Source: Lutibacter sp. (lineage in GTDB: Bacteria > Bacteroidota > Bacteroidia > Flavobacteriales > Flavobacteriaceae). Taken from it: a stretch of DNA of 64,000 nt. A program made the translations under genes and the position numbers. Location of the stretch: the NCBI GenBank assembly GCA_002733665.1, contig NVWM01000009.1, forward strand, positions 1 to 64,000, given 5' to 3'. Under the pieces are notes generated by a model. The model worked only from the letters and a program-made list of their open reading frames with translations. It had not been told where the DNA came from and did no database searches. Shown here one piece after another: positions 1-9,925 of this stretch. Position 1 is the stretch's first letter. Each line of letters begins with the position of its first letter.

Positions 1-660
1 GGCATTCTCACCGCTATTGGTGATGGCCGTGGTGCCGACTACGTCAATCGTCACTTTAGCCCCACCGGTGTAGTTGCCATCGATCACCAGGTTATCGCTG
101 ACCGTCAGATCAGAAGTGCCCGCAATATCCAGGATGCCGGTCAGCGTAGTGTTGCCAACGCTGTCCAGATCCAAGTTGCCGTCAACATCCAGCGAACCGT
201 TCAGGCTGACACTCGCTTTGCCGTTAATCGTGGCGTTACCCGTTGCTGTGACAGTGTCCGCCAAGGTAATAGCACCGGCACCAGTCAATCTCAGTGCATT
301 GGTCACATCCAACGTGCCATCCAGCGTGGTGCTGCCAGTGACATTGATGGTTGTGCTCTCCTTGCCGGTGTAGCTGCCGTCAATCGCCAGGTCACCGCCG
401 ACATTCAGATCAGATAGGCCCGCGACATCCAGAGTTCCTATCAGCGTGGTAGTGCCATCGCTGTCCAGATCCAGCGCACCACCGACGACCACATCGCCGG
501 TCATGGTAACTGCTGCACCGCCGTCAAGGGTCGCATCGCTCGCCACATCAAAGATGATGCCTTCAGCCTCACTGCCCAGTCGGATCACACCGTCGCCATT
601 GAGCACAAACGTGCTGGCATCGTTGACGTCGTCATCACCCACGGTGAAGGTGCCATTAAT
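1..660 (-). CDS. Fragment of a large beta-repeat surface protein, foreign to the rest of the window
   Basis: The minus strand is open for all 220 codons from 660 to 1, with neither start nor stop, so this is an internal fragment. The translation is rich in Gly, Asp, Thr, Val and Leu and is built from short repeated units such as TLTGILDIAG and DLDSDGTTTL. A longer unit of about 100 residues recurs, seen as similar DNA near 69-180 and 369-480, which are 300 bases apart. Such composition is typical of giant secreted or autotransporter-like beta-helix proteins; no function can be assigned. GC content and codon use differ sharply from everything after 660, where all genes are AT-rich. The frame does not match that of the neighbouring dnaE, so this is not a natural fusion. 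Confidence 0.6.
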   Translation of the reverse strand, partial: MNGTFTVGDDDVNDASTFVLNGDGVIRLGSEAEGIIFDVASDATLDGGAAVTMTGDVVVGGALDLDSDGTTTLIGTLDVAGLSDLNVGGDLAIDGSYTGKESTTINVTGSTTLDGTLDVTNALRLTGAGAITLADTVTATGNATINGKASVSLNGSLDVDGNLDLDSVGNTTLTGILDIAGTSDLTVSDNLVIDGNYTGGAKVTIDVVGTTAITNSGENA

Positions 661-3600
661 CTAAAACGCAAGTATTCCTCGCCAAACATTCTAAACTCAT
701 GCGCAGTTGTGTAATCTTCAATAAAAAAGGAAGCCCAACCTTTACCATTTTTTGAAATTCGATGCTCAACACCAGAAAGAATTCCACCAACGGAAACATC
801 TTTATTTAGTAATGCTTTTGGATCTTGAAAATCAACCAAAACAGCATTGCAGAAATTTTTCAATTCGTTTTTAAAATTATCCAAAGGATGACCAGAAATA
901 TAAATTCCAACAACTTCTTTTTCGCGAGATAATTTTTCCATCATTCCCCATTCTTCACATTCAGGAATTACAGGTTCTTCAAATTGTACTTCGGAGGTTT
1001 CACCAAACATAGAAATTTGTGAAGAGTTTTTGTTTTCTTGATATTTAGAGCCGTATTTCATTGCTCTCTCTAAAAATGTTTGCCCTTTTTCATCTAATGC
1101 AAAATACTGCGACCTTTGAGTTTCAGTAAAACTATCAAATCCGCCAGCAAAAACAAGACCTTCAAAAGTTCGCTTGTTAGCAGCACGTAAATCAACACGT
1201 TTGGCAACATCAAAAATAGATTTAAATGGTCCATTCTCTTTTCTTTCTGATATAATAGATGCAACGGCACCTTCTCCAACACCTTTAATTGCGCCCATTC
1301 CAAAGCGAATGGCTCCTTCTTTATTTACAGCAAATTTATAATATGATTCATTTACATCAGGTCCTAAAACTTTAATTCCTGCACGCTTGCATTCTTCCAT
1401 AAAGAAAGAAACAGATTTAATATCTCGCATATTGTTAGACAATACTGCAGCCATATATTCTGCTGGATAATGCGCCTTTAAATATGCTGTTTGATACGCA
1501 ATATAGGCGTAACAAGTTGAGTGAGATTTGTTAAATGCATAGGCCGCGAATGCTTCCCAATCTTTCCAAATTTTCTCTAATGCTTCTTCTGGATGGTTGT
1601 TTGCTTTTCCACCATTCATGAATTTTGGTTTCAACTCTTCAAGCAGTGATAAAATCTTTTTTCCCATTGCTTTTCTCAACATATCGGCTTCACCTTTGGT
1701 GAAATTCGCTAATTTTTGAGAGAGCAGCATCACTTGTTCTTGATAGACAGTAACTCCATAAGTTTCCTTTAGAATCCCCTCCATTTCTGGCAAGTCATAT
1801 TCGATAGCTTCTCTACCGTGTTTCCGCATAATAAATAACGGAATATATTCCATTGGTCCAGGACGATAGAGTGCGTTCATTGCAATTAAATCTGCAAAAG
1901 TTGTCGGCTTTAAATCTTTTAGATGTTTCTGCATTCCTGCAGATTCATACTGAAAAATTCCAATTGTTTCTCCTTTTTGAAAAAGTTCATACGTTTTCTT
2001 ATCATCCAACGGGAAATCATCAGGAACTAATGTTTTCTTATGAATTGCTTTAACAATTTTTACAGTGTCTTTAATTAATGTAAGCGTTTTTAATCCCAAG
2101 AAATCCATCTTCAATAACCCTGCACTTTCCACAACATTATTGTCAAACTGTGTTACAAACATTTCCGAATCTTTGGCAGTTGCAACAGGAATTAAATTGG
2201 TAATATCTTCAGGAGTAATGATAACTCCACAAGCATGCGTTCCAGTATTTCTTACTGATCCTTCGAGCGACAATGCTTGATGTATCGTTTTTGCGGCAAG
2301 ATCGGTTCCGTCTGCGATAGTCTGTAATTCTACTATTTTTGCTTTATCATCGGCTCGTAATTCTGCAATTTTAGACTTGCTTTTTTTATCTTCTCCAAAA
2401 ATGTAATTTAGTTTTGTATTTGGTATCAATTTTGCAATTCTATCAGCGTCAGGAAGTGGCAAATCCAAAACACGAGCTGTATCTCGTATTGAAGATTTTG
2501 CAGCCATTGTTCCGTACGTAATAATTTGAGCAACGTTGTTTTTTCCATATTTATTGATAACAAAATCAATTACCTTTTGGCGCCCTTCATCATCAAAATC
2601 AATATCGATATCTGGTAATGAAACACGATCTGGATTTAAGAAACGCTCAAAAAGTAAGTCGTATTTTATTGGGTCAATATTGGTAATCCAAAGGCAATAT
2701 GCAACAACAGATCCCGCGGCAGAACCACGTCCAGGACCTACAGACACATCCATTCTTCTTGCTTCGGCGATTAAATCCCAAACGATTAAGAAGTATCCTG
2801 GATATCCAGTTTTTTCAATAATCATTAACTCAAAATCGAGTCTTTCGATGGTTTCTTTATCTAATTCACCATATCTTTTCTTTGCACCTTCAAAAGTTAG
2901 GTGTTTTAAATATGCATTTTCTCCTCTTACGCCTCCATCAATTGCATCTTCAGGGTTAACAAACTCTTGTGGAATATCAAATTTAGGCAACAAAACTTCT
3001 CGTGCTAAAGGATATATTTCAATTTTGTCAATAACTTCTTGAATATTTATGATTGCTTCAGGTGTGTTTTGAAACAATTCTTTCATTTCATCTTGACTTT
3101 TGAAATAATACTCTTCATTTGGCAAACCGTATCTGTAGCCTCGACCACGACCTTTTGGAGTGTCAAATTTCTCACCACCTTTTACACAGAGTAAAATATC
3201 GTGAGGTGTAGCATCTTCTTTGTTTATATAGAATATATCATTAGAAGCAACTAGTTTTACATTGTATTTTTTTGAAAATTGAAGTAATACATCGTTGATG
3301 TGTTTTTCATTCTCTTGACCGTGATTTGTCATTTCAAGATAAAAATCATCTCCAAATTGTTCTTTCCACCAAACTAACGCTTCTTCGGCTTGAGATTCAC
3401 CAATATTTAATATTTTACTAGAAATCTCTCCGTACTGACTTCCACTCAAAATGATGATATCTTCTTTGTATTGCGCTACAATATTTTTGTCAATTCGTGG
3501 AACGTAATAAAACCCTTTAGTATGTGATATTGACGACATTTTCGCCAAATTATGGTAGCCTTTTTTGTTCTTGGCGAGCATTACAATTTGATAACCATTG

Positions 3601-4667
3601 TCTTTATGGCTTCTGTCAAGATGGTCTTCACAAACGTTAAATTGACTCCCAACAATAGGAGTGATTGGCTGTTTTCTTTCTTGATTTTCTTCAAGAGTTT
3701 CGTTATATTCTTCTACTGATTTATTGTGTGCTAATATCTCTTTGACAAAATAAAATGCGCCCATCATATTTCCGTCATCTGTTAATGCAACAGCTTTCAT
3801 ATCATTATTGATAGCTGCTTTTACAAGATCGGAAATGCTTGCCGTAGATTGTAATATTGAAAATTGAGAGTGATTATGAAGATGCACAAAATTAGCATCT
3901 TTCAATGCTGATGAACCTTCAGTGGAAGTTGTTTTTAAAGGCGCATCAAATTCTTTTGCGGCTTTATCTCGAAGTTTTTTACTGGCTGTTTTTAGATTGA
4001 TGTGTTTTAAACCGATTAATTGAATTTCCTTCGGATTTTTCGCGTCAAATTTTTCAAAAAAATCTGGAGTTGTATCTAACTCTTCAATAGTGAAATTTCG
4101 TTTTCTGATAAGTTCTAAGAAACAACGTGTAGTTGCTTCAACATCAGCAGTTGCATTGTGCGCATCACCAAATCCTATTCCAAATAAATGTTTATGAAGT
4201 TCAGTTAGCGTTGGTAATTTAAATTTTCCACCTCGACCTCCAGTAAGTTGGCATAATTGAGCAGTTTTTTCTGTACAAGTGTCTAATAATGGTAGTGAAT
4301 TTAGTTGTGTTTCAATTCCCATTCTGTGAAACTCACAACCCATAATATTGAGGTCAAAGCCAACATTTTGACCAACAACAAATGTTGTTTTTGATAAGGC
4401 TTCGTTAAATTTCTCTAAAACTTCAACTAATGGAATTCCGTTATCGTCTGCAAGTTGTGTAGAAATACCATGAATTTGCTCTGCATCGTATGGGATATTA
4501 AAGTTATCTGTTTGTATTAAATAATCTTCACTTTCTACGAGTTGCCCTAATTCATCATGTAGTTGCCATGCAATTTGAATACAGCGAGGCCAATTGTTGG
4601 TATCAGTTATTGGAGCCTTCCATTTTTTAGGTAAACCAGTAGTTTCTGTATCGAAAATTAAGTACAT
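661..4667 (-). CDS. dnaE: DNA polymerase III alpha subunit with N-terminal exonuclease domain, 3' end missing
   Basis: Replicative DNA polymerase, catalytic subunit. Residues 1-190 form a DnaQ-like 3'-5' exonuclease with DTET at 6-9 and a His/Asp motif near 169-175 (DAHNATADVEA). A PHP domain starts near 260 with HLHNHS. The polymerase core has the nucleotide-binding GPGRGSAAGS (about 644-653) and the catalytic PDIDIDF (about 685-691). The exonuclease-polymerase fusion is usual in Flavobacteria. The gene is cut at residue 1335, where the GC-rich segment begins. Read through the junction, the frame adds 25 unrelated residues and stops at 585. The C-terminal part of the family (remainder of the OB-fold and the tau-binding region) is therefore absent here. 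It is divergent from rpsP. Confidence 0.93.
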
Positions 4668-4835
4668 TCAGTATTGAAATTAGAGGTTTTAAAATTACCT
4701 AATTTTGAGGTTTTAGTTGTTTGTTGTTAGGGTTTAGTTATTAACAATTCAAAAGAAATGTAACGCGCTAATTTTAAGTAAATTGCAACTTGAGAAATAA
4801 CATGATATTTATCGTTAAGAATAGATAGTATTCCT

Positions 4836-4843
4836 TACATTTG
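4836..4843 (+). promoter_or_regulatory. Probable promoter -7 element of rpsP-rimM
   Basis: TACATTTG fits the Bacteroidota -7 consensus TAnnTTTG and lies 46 bases before the rpsP start, in the 222-base region divergent to dnaE. No clear TTG -33 element was found at the usual distance. Confidence 0.45.
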
Positions 4844-4889
4844 CACCCTTAATTGATAATCAAGGTCGAGTACCTTAAAAATTTAAAAT

Positions 4890-5501
4890 ATGTCAGTAAA
4901 AATTAGATTACAAAGACACGGTAAAAAAGGAAAACCTTTTTACTGGATCGTAGCAGCAGATGCACGAGCAAAAAGAGATGGTAAATTCTTAGAAAAATTA
5001 GGAACTTATAATCCAAACACAAATCCTGCAACAATTGAATTGGACGTTGATGGTTCAGTAAAATGGTTACAGAATGGAGCGCAGCCAACTGATACAGCAA
5101 AAGGATTGTTGTCTTACAAAGGAGCGTTATTAAAGCATCACCTAGCAGGAGGAGTTCGTAAAGGAGCATTTTCTGAAGAGGAAGCTGAAAAGAAATTTCA
5201 AGCATGGTTAGACGAAAAAGCAGGTTTAGTAACTGCTAAAGAAGATGGTCTTGCAAAGGAAACTGCTGATGTAAAAGCAAAAGCATTGGAAGCTGAAAAA
5301 GAAGTAAACCAAAAGCGTAAAGCTGCTGTGCTAGAGGCTGAAGAGGCTATAAAAGCAGAAGCTGCGGCTGCAACTGCTGCAGAAGAAGCGGCAAAAGAAG
5401 TTGTTGAAGAGGTTTCAGAAGAAGTAACTGCTGAAACGGTTGTTGAAGAAACAACTGAAGAAGTTGCAACTGAAGGGTCTAAAGAAGAAACTGCAGAGTA
5501 G
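4890..5501 (+). CDS. rpsP: 30S ribosomal protein S16 with long acidic tail
   Basis: Component of the small ribosomal subunit needed for its assembly. Residues 1 to about 85 match the S16 core ([20 protein letters not shown], then GTYNPN and [12 protein letters not shown]). The protein continues to 203 residues, whereas many bacterial S16 proteins are about 80-90 residues. The extra C-terminal 100 or so residues are low complexity, rich in Ala, Glu, Lys and Val, and look like a helical, acidic, possibly disordered tail. Extended S16 tails are common in Bacteroidota. The gene is followed after 18 bases by rimM, the usual ribosome-maturation pairing. Confidence 0.97.
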   Translation: MSVKIRLQRHGKKGKPFYWIVAADARAKRDGKFLEKLGTYNPNTNPATIELDVDGSVKWLQNGAQPTDTAKGLLSYKGALLKHHLAGGVRKGAFSEEEAEKKFQAWLDEKAGLVTAKEDGLAKETADVKAKALEAEKEVNQKRKAAVLEAEEAIKAEAAAATAAEEAAKEVVEEVSEEVTAETVVEETTEEVATEGSKEETAE

Positions 5502-5519
5502 TTTTAATTTCTATCGATT

Positions 5520-6044
5520 ATGCGTAAGGAAGATTGTTTTTATCTTGGTAAAATCGTAAGAAAACACAGTTTTAGAGGAGAAGTAGTTATCAAACTTGAT
5601 ACAGACGAACCTCAATTATACGAAAATATGGAATCAGTATTTGTACTACATGGTACAAATCTGATTCCTTTTTTTATTGAAAAAAGTTTACTGCAAAAAG
5701 GGAATCAATTGCGTACAAAGTTTGAAGGTGTAGATTCTGAAGCAGACGCTGATGGAATTATGAAATCAGGAATTTATTTACCACTTACTTTACTTCCAAA
5801 ACTTGTAGGAGATCAATTTTATTTTCATGAAATTATAGGGTTTACTCTCGAAGATGTAAACTTTGGTGAAGTTGGAAAAATTGTTGGAATCAATGAAAAA
5901 ACTGCACAGCCTTTATTTGAAGTAGATAGGGAAGGAGTAGATATTTTTATCCCGATGATTGATAATTTTATCAAGAAAATTGACAGAGAAAACAACAAAG
6001 TTATTGTTGAAACTCCTGAAGGGTTGATAAATTTATATTTGTAA
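5520..6044 (+). CDS. rimM: 16S rRNA processing protein RimM
   Basis: RimM assists maturation of the 30S head and binds S19. The 174-residue protein has the expected two parts: an N-terminal beta-barrel (DCFYLGKIVRKHSFRGEVVI, about 5-24) and a C-terminal PRC-barrel-like part (VGKIVGINEKTAQPLFEV, then IFIPMIDNFIKKID). Length is normal for the family. It lies directly downstream of rpsP on the same strand, and its end faces the convergent FAD enzyme gene across a hairpin. Confidence 0.95.
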   Translation: MRKEDCFYLGKIVRKHSFRGEVVIKLDTDEPQLYENMESVFVLHGTNLIPFFIEKSLLQKGNQLRTKFEGVDSEADADGIMKSGIYLPLTLLPKLVGDQFYFHEIIGFTLEDVNFGEVGKIVGINEKTAQPLFEVDREGVDIFIPMIDNFIKKIDRENNKVIVETPEGLINLYL

Positions 6045-6078
6045 ATAATACTTTCATATGGATAATATCCATCAAATA

Positions 6079-6120
6079 AATCAACTAGAGTATTTGCGTT
6101 ACTCGAATTTTAGGTTGATT
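6079..6120. terminator. Possible bidirectional terminator between rimM and the FAD dehydrogenase
   Basis: AATCAAC (6079-6085) pairs with GTTGATT (6114-6120), with an inner GAGTA/TACTC pairing. The hairpin sits between two convergent genes. The stem is interrupted and the T-tract is weak. Confidence 0.4.
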
Positions 6121-6121
6121 A

Positions 6122-7369
6122 TTAAAATTTTCTATCAGGATGAAAAGCATCTAAATCTAAAGAAGGTTTTTTATCTGAAATAATTTCAGAAATCAATTTT
6201 CCAGTAGCAGGACCCAAACTCCATCCCATCATTGCATGACCTGTTGCAATAGTTAGATTATTACATTTTGAAGATTTTCCAATATATGGTAATCCATCAG
6301 GAGAACAAGGTCGCAAACCGCAATCGGCAGTTTCTTTTTCTTTTGAAGTTATTTCTAAATTTTTATAATAGGATTTGGCTGCATTTGCAATTGCATTTAC
6401 GCGAACCGGATTAATTGTATGATTAATTCCAGCAACTTCCATAGTCCCAGCAAAACGTGTAAAACCATCCATTGGAGTGACTGCTACTTTAGCCTCACAT
6501 AATATCGCAGGAATCGTAATGTTTGTTTCTCTTTCAACATTAATTCGATATCCTTTTCCAGCTTGAATTGGAATTTGTATGCCTAATTTTTTAGTCAATA
6601 ATGGACTCCAACTTCCTGCTGCTAATACAACTTCATCAGTAGTTAACTCTTGTTTGTTGGTTATAATTTTTGAAATAGTGCTATTAGAAATTTGAATATC
6701 AACAACTTCTTCATTTGAAAAGAAAGTAACTCCTTTTGACTTTAAATAACTAACCATTTCTGACATAAAATCGGTTGGAGTCATATGAGCATCAGAATCA
6801 TAATAAACTGCTCCTTTAATATCCAAATTTGCTTTTGGTTCTAACTTTTCTACTTCTTTGGCTGATAAATTTTGTACTCCTAAACCTTCTTTAATTCCTC
6901 GTTTACCTATTTTCCATTCTTCCTCGCCAACTTTATCAGATTTATAACACATCAACAATCCTTTTCGTTCATAATGAAACTTAAAATCGTTTGAAGATTT
7001 CATTTCTTCATATAAATCACGACTCATTAAGTTAATGTCTTTTATAACAGGAATTGCTTTTTCAACTTTATGCGAAGTTGCAGATTTCTTAAATGCTAAT
7101 GTCCATTTTAAAAAATCAAGATTTAATCTTGGTTTGACATAAAAAGGACTAGAAGAATTGAACATCCATTTGATACCTTTATTAATCATTCCAGGAGCCG
7201 CTAATGGGATAAAATGACTAGGAGTAATATATCCAGCGTTTACATGCGATGCGCCAGAAGTAAAATCAGATTTGTCAATAACAGTTATTTTTTGACCTTC
7301 CTTTTGAAGATAATATGCAGTACACAAACCTATAATTCCACCGCCAATAATGACAACTTCTTTTGACAT
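6122..7369 (-). CDS. FAD-dependent D-amino acid dehydrogenase, probably D-hydroxyproline dehydrogenase
   Basis: A DadA/DAO-family flavoenzyme of 415 residues. The N-terminus carries the Rossmann FAD motif GGGIIGLCTAYYL (about 8-20). GHAMMGWSLGPATGKLISEI near the C-terminus is the second FAD contact seen in this family. By family alone it oxidises a D-amino acid to the imine. The operon also contains 4-hydroxyproline epimerase, a DHDPS-family deaminase and a semialdehyde dehydrogenase, so the likely substrate is cis-4-hydroxy-D-proline, giving 1-pyrroline-4-hydroxy-2-carboxylate. Substrate assignment is inferred from context. It is the last gene of the minus-strand operon. Confidence 0.85.
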   Translation of the reverse strand: MSKEVVIIGGGIIGLCTAYYLQKEGQKITVIDKSDFTSGASHVNAGYITPSHFIPLAAPGMINKGIKWMFNSSSPFYVKPRLNLDFLKWTLAFKKSATSHKVEKAIPVIKDINLMSRDLYEEMKSSNDFKFHYERKGLLMCYKSDKVGEEEWKIGKRGIKEGLGVQNLSAKEVEKLEPKANLDIKGAVYYDSDAHMTPTDFMSEMVSYLKSKGVTFFSNEEVVDIQISNSTISKIITNKQELTTDEVVLAAGSWSPLLTKKLGIQIPIQAGKGYRINVERETNITIPAILCEAKVAVTPMDGFTRFAGTMEVAGINHTINPVRVNAIANAAKSYYKNLEITSKEKETADCGLRPCSPDGLPYIGKSSKCNNLTIATGHAMMGWSLGPATGKLISEIISDKKPSLDLDAFHPDRKF

Positions 7370-7403
7370 TTAATATCTTATTTTTAAACTTGTTAAACTT
7401 TAA

Positions 7404-7664
7404 TTATTTTACAATTTTATCCACAGTTATAACTCTAAAAGTATTTGAATTAATTGTGATTTTTATATTATGTTTCTTATTTCTAATATAAAAGTTCTTT
7501 CCTTTTTTTTCGTAGTATTCTATACCTGTTTCTTCTAGTACTTTTTTTATAAGCAATTCACTTTCTTCATTAGAAAAGTTTGTACTTAATTTCTTGTTTA
7601 TCCTTCCGTAAACAAGTTCAGTATAACAATGGTTTTTTATAATTTTTTTCTTGTCTATTCCCAT
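7404..7664 (-). CDS. DUF3781 family protein
   Basis: Small 86-residue protein. The pattern CYTELVYGRINKKLSTNF followed by an acidic helix and a short beta-rich end (NIKITINSNTFRVITVDK) resembles DUF3781. No signal peptide or membrane segment is seen, so it is probably cytoplasmic; function is unknown. Its start overlaps the end of the upstream peptidase gene by 10 bases, which suggests translational coupling. It lies inside the hydroxyproline operon, although no link to that pathway is known. Confidence 0.7.
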   Translation of the reverse strand: MGIDKKKIIKNHCYTELVYGRINKKLSTNFSNEESELLIKKVLEETGIEYYEKKGKNFYIRNKKHNIKITINSNTFRVITVDKIVK

Positions 7665-9913
7665 TTAAAATCCCAAATAGGTTCTACTCCTAATAGATGT
7701 TCTACAAAGTAATTCCAACGTTTTTTAATGAAATATTTTCTTGTTTTACCAGTATATCCATGACGTTGACTTGGTAAGATAAGCAAATCAAAATTTTTAT
7801 CAGAATTTACCAATGCTTCTGCAAATTTAAAAGTTGCCGACGGATTTACATTTTCATCGATTCCACCATGAACTAATAATAACTTGCCTTTTAAATTTTT
7901 AGCGTTTGTAATGTTTGATACACTTTGATATGTTGAATCTACAGGCCAACCTTGATACATTTCTGGCCACCATGCTTTCTCCATTCTAAAGTCATGATCT
8001 GCAGAACTTGCGACACCAACTTTATAAACATCAGGAAATGCTAACATTGCTCTTCCTGTATCATAACCACCTGCAGAATGACCAAATATTCCAACTCTTT
8101 CACCATCAACCCAAGAATATTTCTTTGCTAAATGTTTTATTGCTAAAACATGATCTTCAAGATTGTTTTCCATGTTTTTATAGGAATGATTATGAAATTC
8201 TTTTGAGCGACCAGATGTCCCTAAGCCATCTACCTTCATAACAATAAAACCCAACTCAGCAATTGATTGACTCCAAAAACCTCTATCAAACGATTTCGGA
8301 AAAACTTGCGTATGAGGACCAGTATAAGTAGCATCAATTATTGGATATGATTTTGTAGCATCAAAATTAGTAGGCTTCCAAAGTGTTCCGTAAATTGGGG
8401 TTTTACCATCTTTGGCTATTAGTTCAAAAACTTCAGGCGTTTTCCACCCTTTTGAAATTGCTTCATCAACATTTGCTTTTGTTAATTCTGTTAAAATATT
8501 TCCAGTTTTTGATTCTCTTAATACAGTTTTTGTTGGGATATTAATTGTTGAATAATTATCTATAAAATACTTCCCATCCTCAGAAAAGTCAACAATATGA
8601 TGTGTCGTTTCTGGAGTAAGTAAAGTGATTTTTCCTTTCAAGTTTACTTTATATACTTGTTGATGGTATGGATTGTTTAACTTTTCTTTTCCTGATGCTA
8701 AAAAATAAATAATTCCAGTATCTTCATCTATGTGCTTAATTTCATTCACATAAAAATTCCCATTTGTTAATGATGTGGTTTTATTAGTTTTTAAGTCCAA
8801 TAAATAAATTTGTCTCCAGCCGCTTCTTTCAGACAAAAAAACAATCTTTTGATTATTATCAAACAATCTAGAATCAAAATTATCAATATTGGTATTGCTC
8901 TCTTCTTTAATTAAAGTTTGCTCAATACCTGAATTTAGATCAACCTTTTTTACATGTAATTTCTGAAAACCTCGCTCAAAATATTGAGCAAGAACAACAC
9001 CAGACTCATCAGTCCATTCTGTTGAAACCGAATTTATATGAGTTCCTGTTGGAAGATTCGTTTTGACTTCTTTCTTTGTTTCTATATTATAAAAAACAGG
9101 TTTTAAATGAACCATAGTAGTATCTCCAGGAGAACCTCTATAATATGACAACAGTTTTGGTTTATACAAAGAATCAATACTATTGTCAAGTAAATACATT
9201 TTTTCAGCAGTACGCAAATCAACAACACTTGTTGAAATCCATTTTGAATCTTTTGACCAATCTACATAAAATCGCTTTGGTCGCTCTCCATTTTCACCCT
9301 CCATTTTATCATACCATCCATACCATGATGCATATTCATAATCTCTCTTTCCATCAAAACTTAATTGAAATTCTTCACTTGTTTCAGTAGATTTTATAAA
9401 TAAATTATATTCTTTACTATAAGCAATCCATTTACCATTAGGAGATTTTGTTTCAAACTCATCTTTTTCTTCCTTTTTTTCTTCTTCAGATAATTTAATT
9501 TGGTACGTTTTAGTGTCTAAATCATATCCTTTGCCTTCAAAATAGAATGACAAGTTACCTTCTTTAATTCGTTCGATTTTAGACACTGACAATTGATTAA
9601 ACTCTATTTTCCTGTCTAATAGTTTATTAATTGCATTGGTTAATTTGCTTTGATTAAACAAAGGATTTACGCTATAATCTTTAAAAGAAACTGTTTTGTA
9701 TGTTTTTCCATCTTTGCTATAATCAATAAACCATATTCCAGAATTATCCTTAAACCAATTTATGCTGGTATGTAGATTAAATGCTGTTTTATTGTTATAA
9801 TTATCATACATAAAACTAACAGCACGTTTATAATCATCTTGAGTGATTTTTTGAGCTTGTGCTGATCCTGCTGTAAGAATCAATACAATGATTACATAAT
9901 AAATTTGTTTCAT
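7655..9913 (-). CDS. Secreted dipeptidyl peptidase IV-like S9 peptidase
   Basis: Serine peptidase of the prolyl oligopeptidase (S9B) group, 752 residues. Residues 1-20 form a signal peptide ending AQA. A beta-propeller follows (DPP-IV N-terminal region), then an alpha/beta hydrolase domain. The catalytic Ser lies in GIFGHSAGGYDT, the Asp in HGGIDENVNP and the His in SQRHGYTG. DPP-IV enzymes remove X-Pro dipeptides from peptide N-termini. In an operon for hydroxyproline use, this fits degradation of collagen-like, proline-rich peptides outside the inner membrane. The 12-base gap to the epimerase gene supports co-transcription. Confidence 0.88.
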   Translation of the reverse strand: MKQIYYVIIVLILTAGSAQAQKITQDDYKRAVSFMYDNYNNKTAFNLHTSINWFKDNSGIWFIDYSKDGKTYKTVSFKDYSVNPLFNQSKLTNAINKLLDRKIEFNQLSVSKIERIKEGNLSFYFEGKGYDLDTKTYQIKLSEEEKKEEKDEFETKSPNGKWIAYSKEYNLFIKSTETSEEFQLSFDGKRDYEYASWYGWYDKMEGENGERPKRFYVDWSKDSKWISTSVVDLRTAEKMYLLDNSIDSLYKPKLLSYYRGSPGDTTMVHLKPVFYNIETKKEVKTNLPTGTHINSVSTEWTDESGVVLAQYFERGFQKLHVKKVDLNSGIEQTLIKEESNTNIDNFDSRLFDNNQKIVFLSERSGWRQIYLLDLKTNKTTSLTNGNFYVNEIKHIDEDTGIIYFLASGKEKLNNPYHQQVYKVNLKGKITLLTPETTHHIVDFSEDGKYFIDNYSTINIPTKTVLRESKTGNILTELTKANVDEAISKGWKTPEVFELIAKDGKTPIYGTLWKPTNFDATKSYPIIDATYTGPHTQVFPKSFDRGFWSQSIAELGFIVMKVDGLGTSGRSKEFHNHSYKNMENNLEDHVLAIKHLAKKYSWVDGERVGIFGHSAGGYDTGRAMLAFPDVYKVGVASSADHDFRMEKAWWPEMYQGWPVDSTYQSVSNITNAKNLKGKLLLVHGGIDENVNPSATFKFAEALVNSDKNFDLLILPSQRHGYTGKTRKYFIKKRWNYFVEHLLGVEPIWDFKWE

Positions 9914-9925
9914 GCTTTTGCTTTT

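Noticed and set aside
585-660. Extension of DnaE by 25 residues to a stop at 585
   Set aside because: These residues come from the foreign segment read in a frame different from its own coding frame. They are a junction artefact, not a natural C-terminus.
74-664. Two plus-strand reading frames of 99 and 72 codons in the GC-rich segment
   Set aside because: They are the reverse reading of the continuous repeat-protein frame on the minus strand. GC-rich DNA with few stop codons readily opens such frames, and they have no recognisable features.
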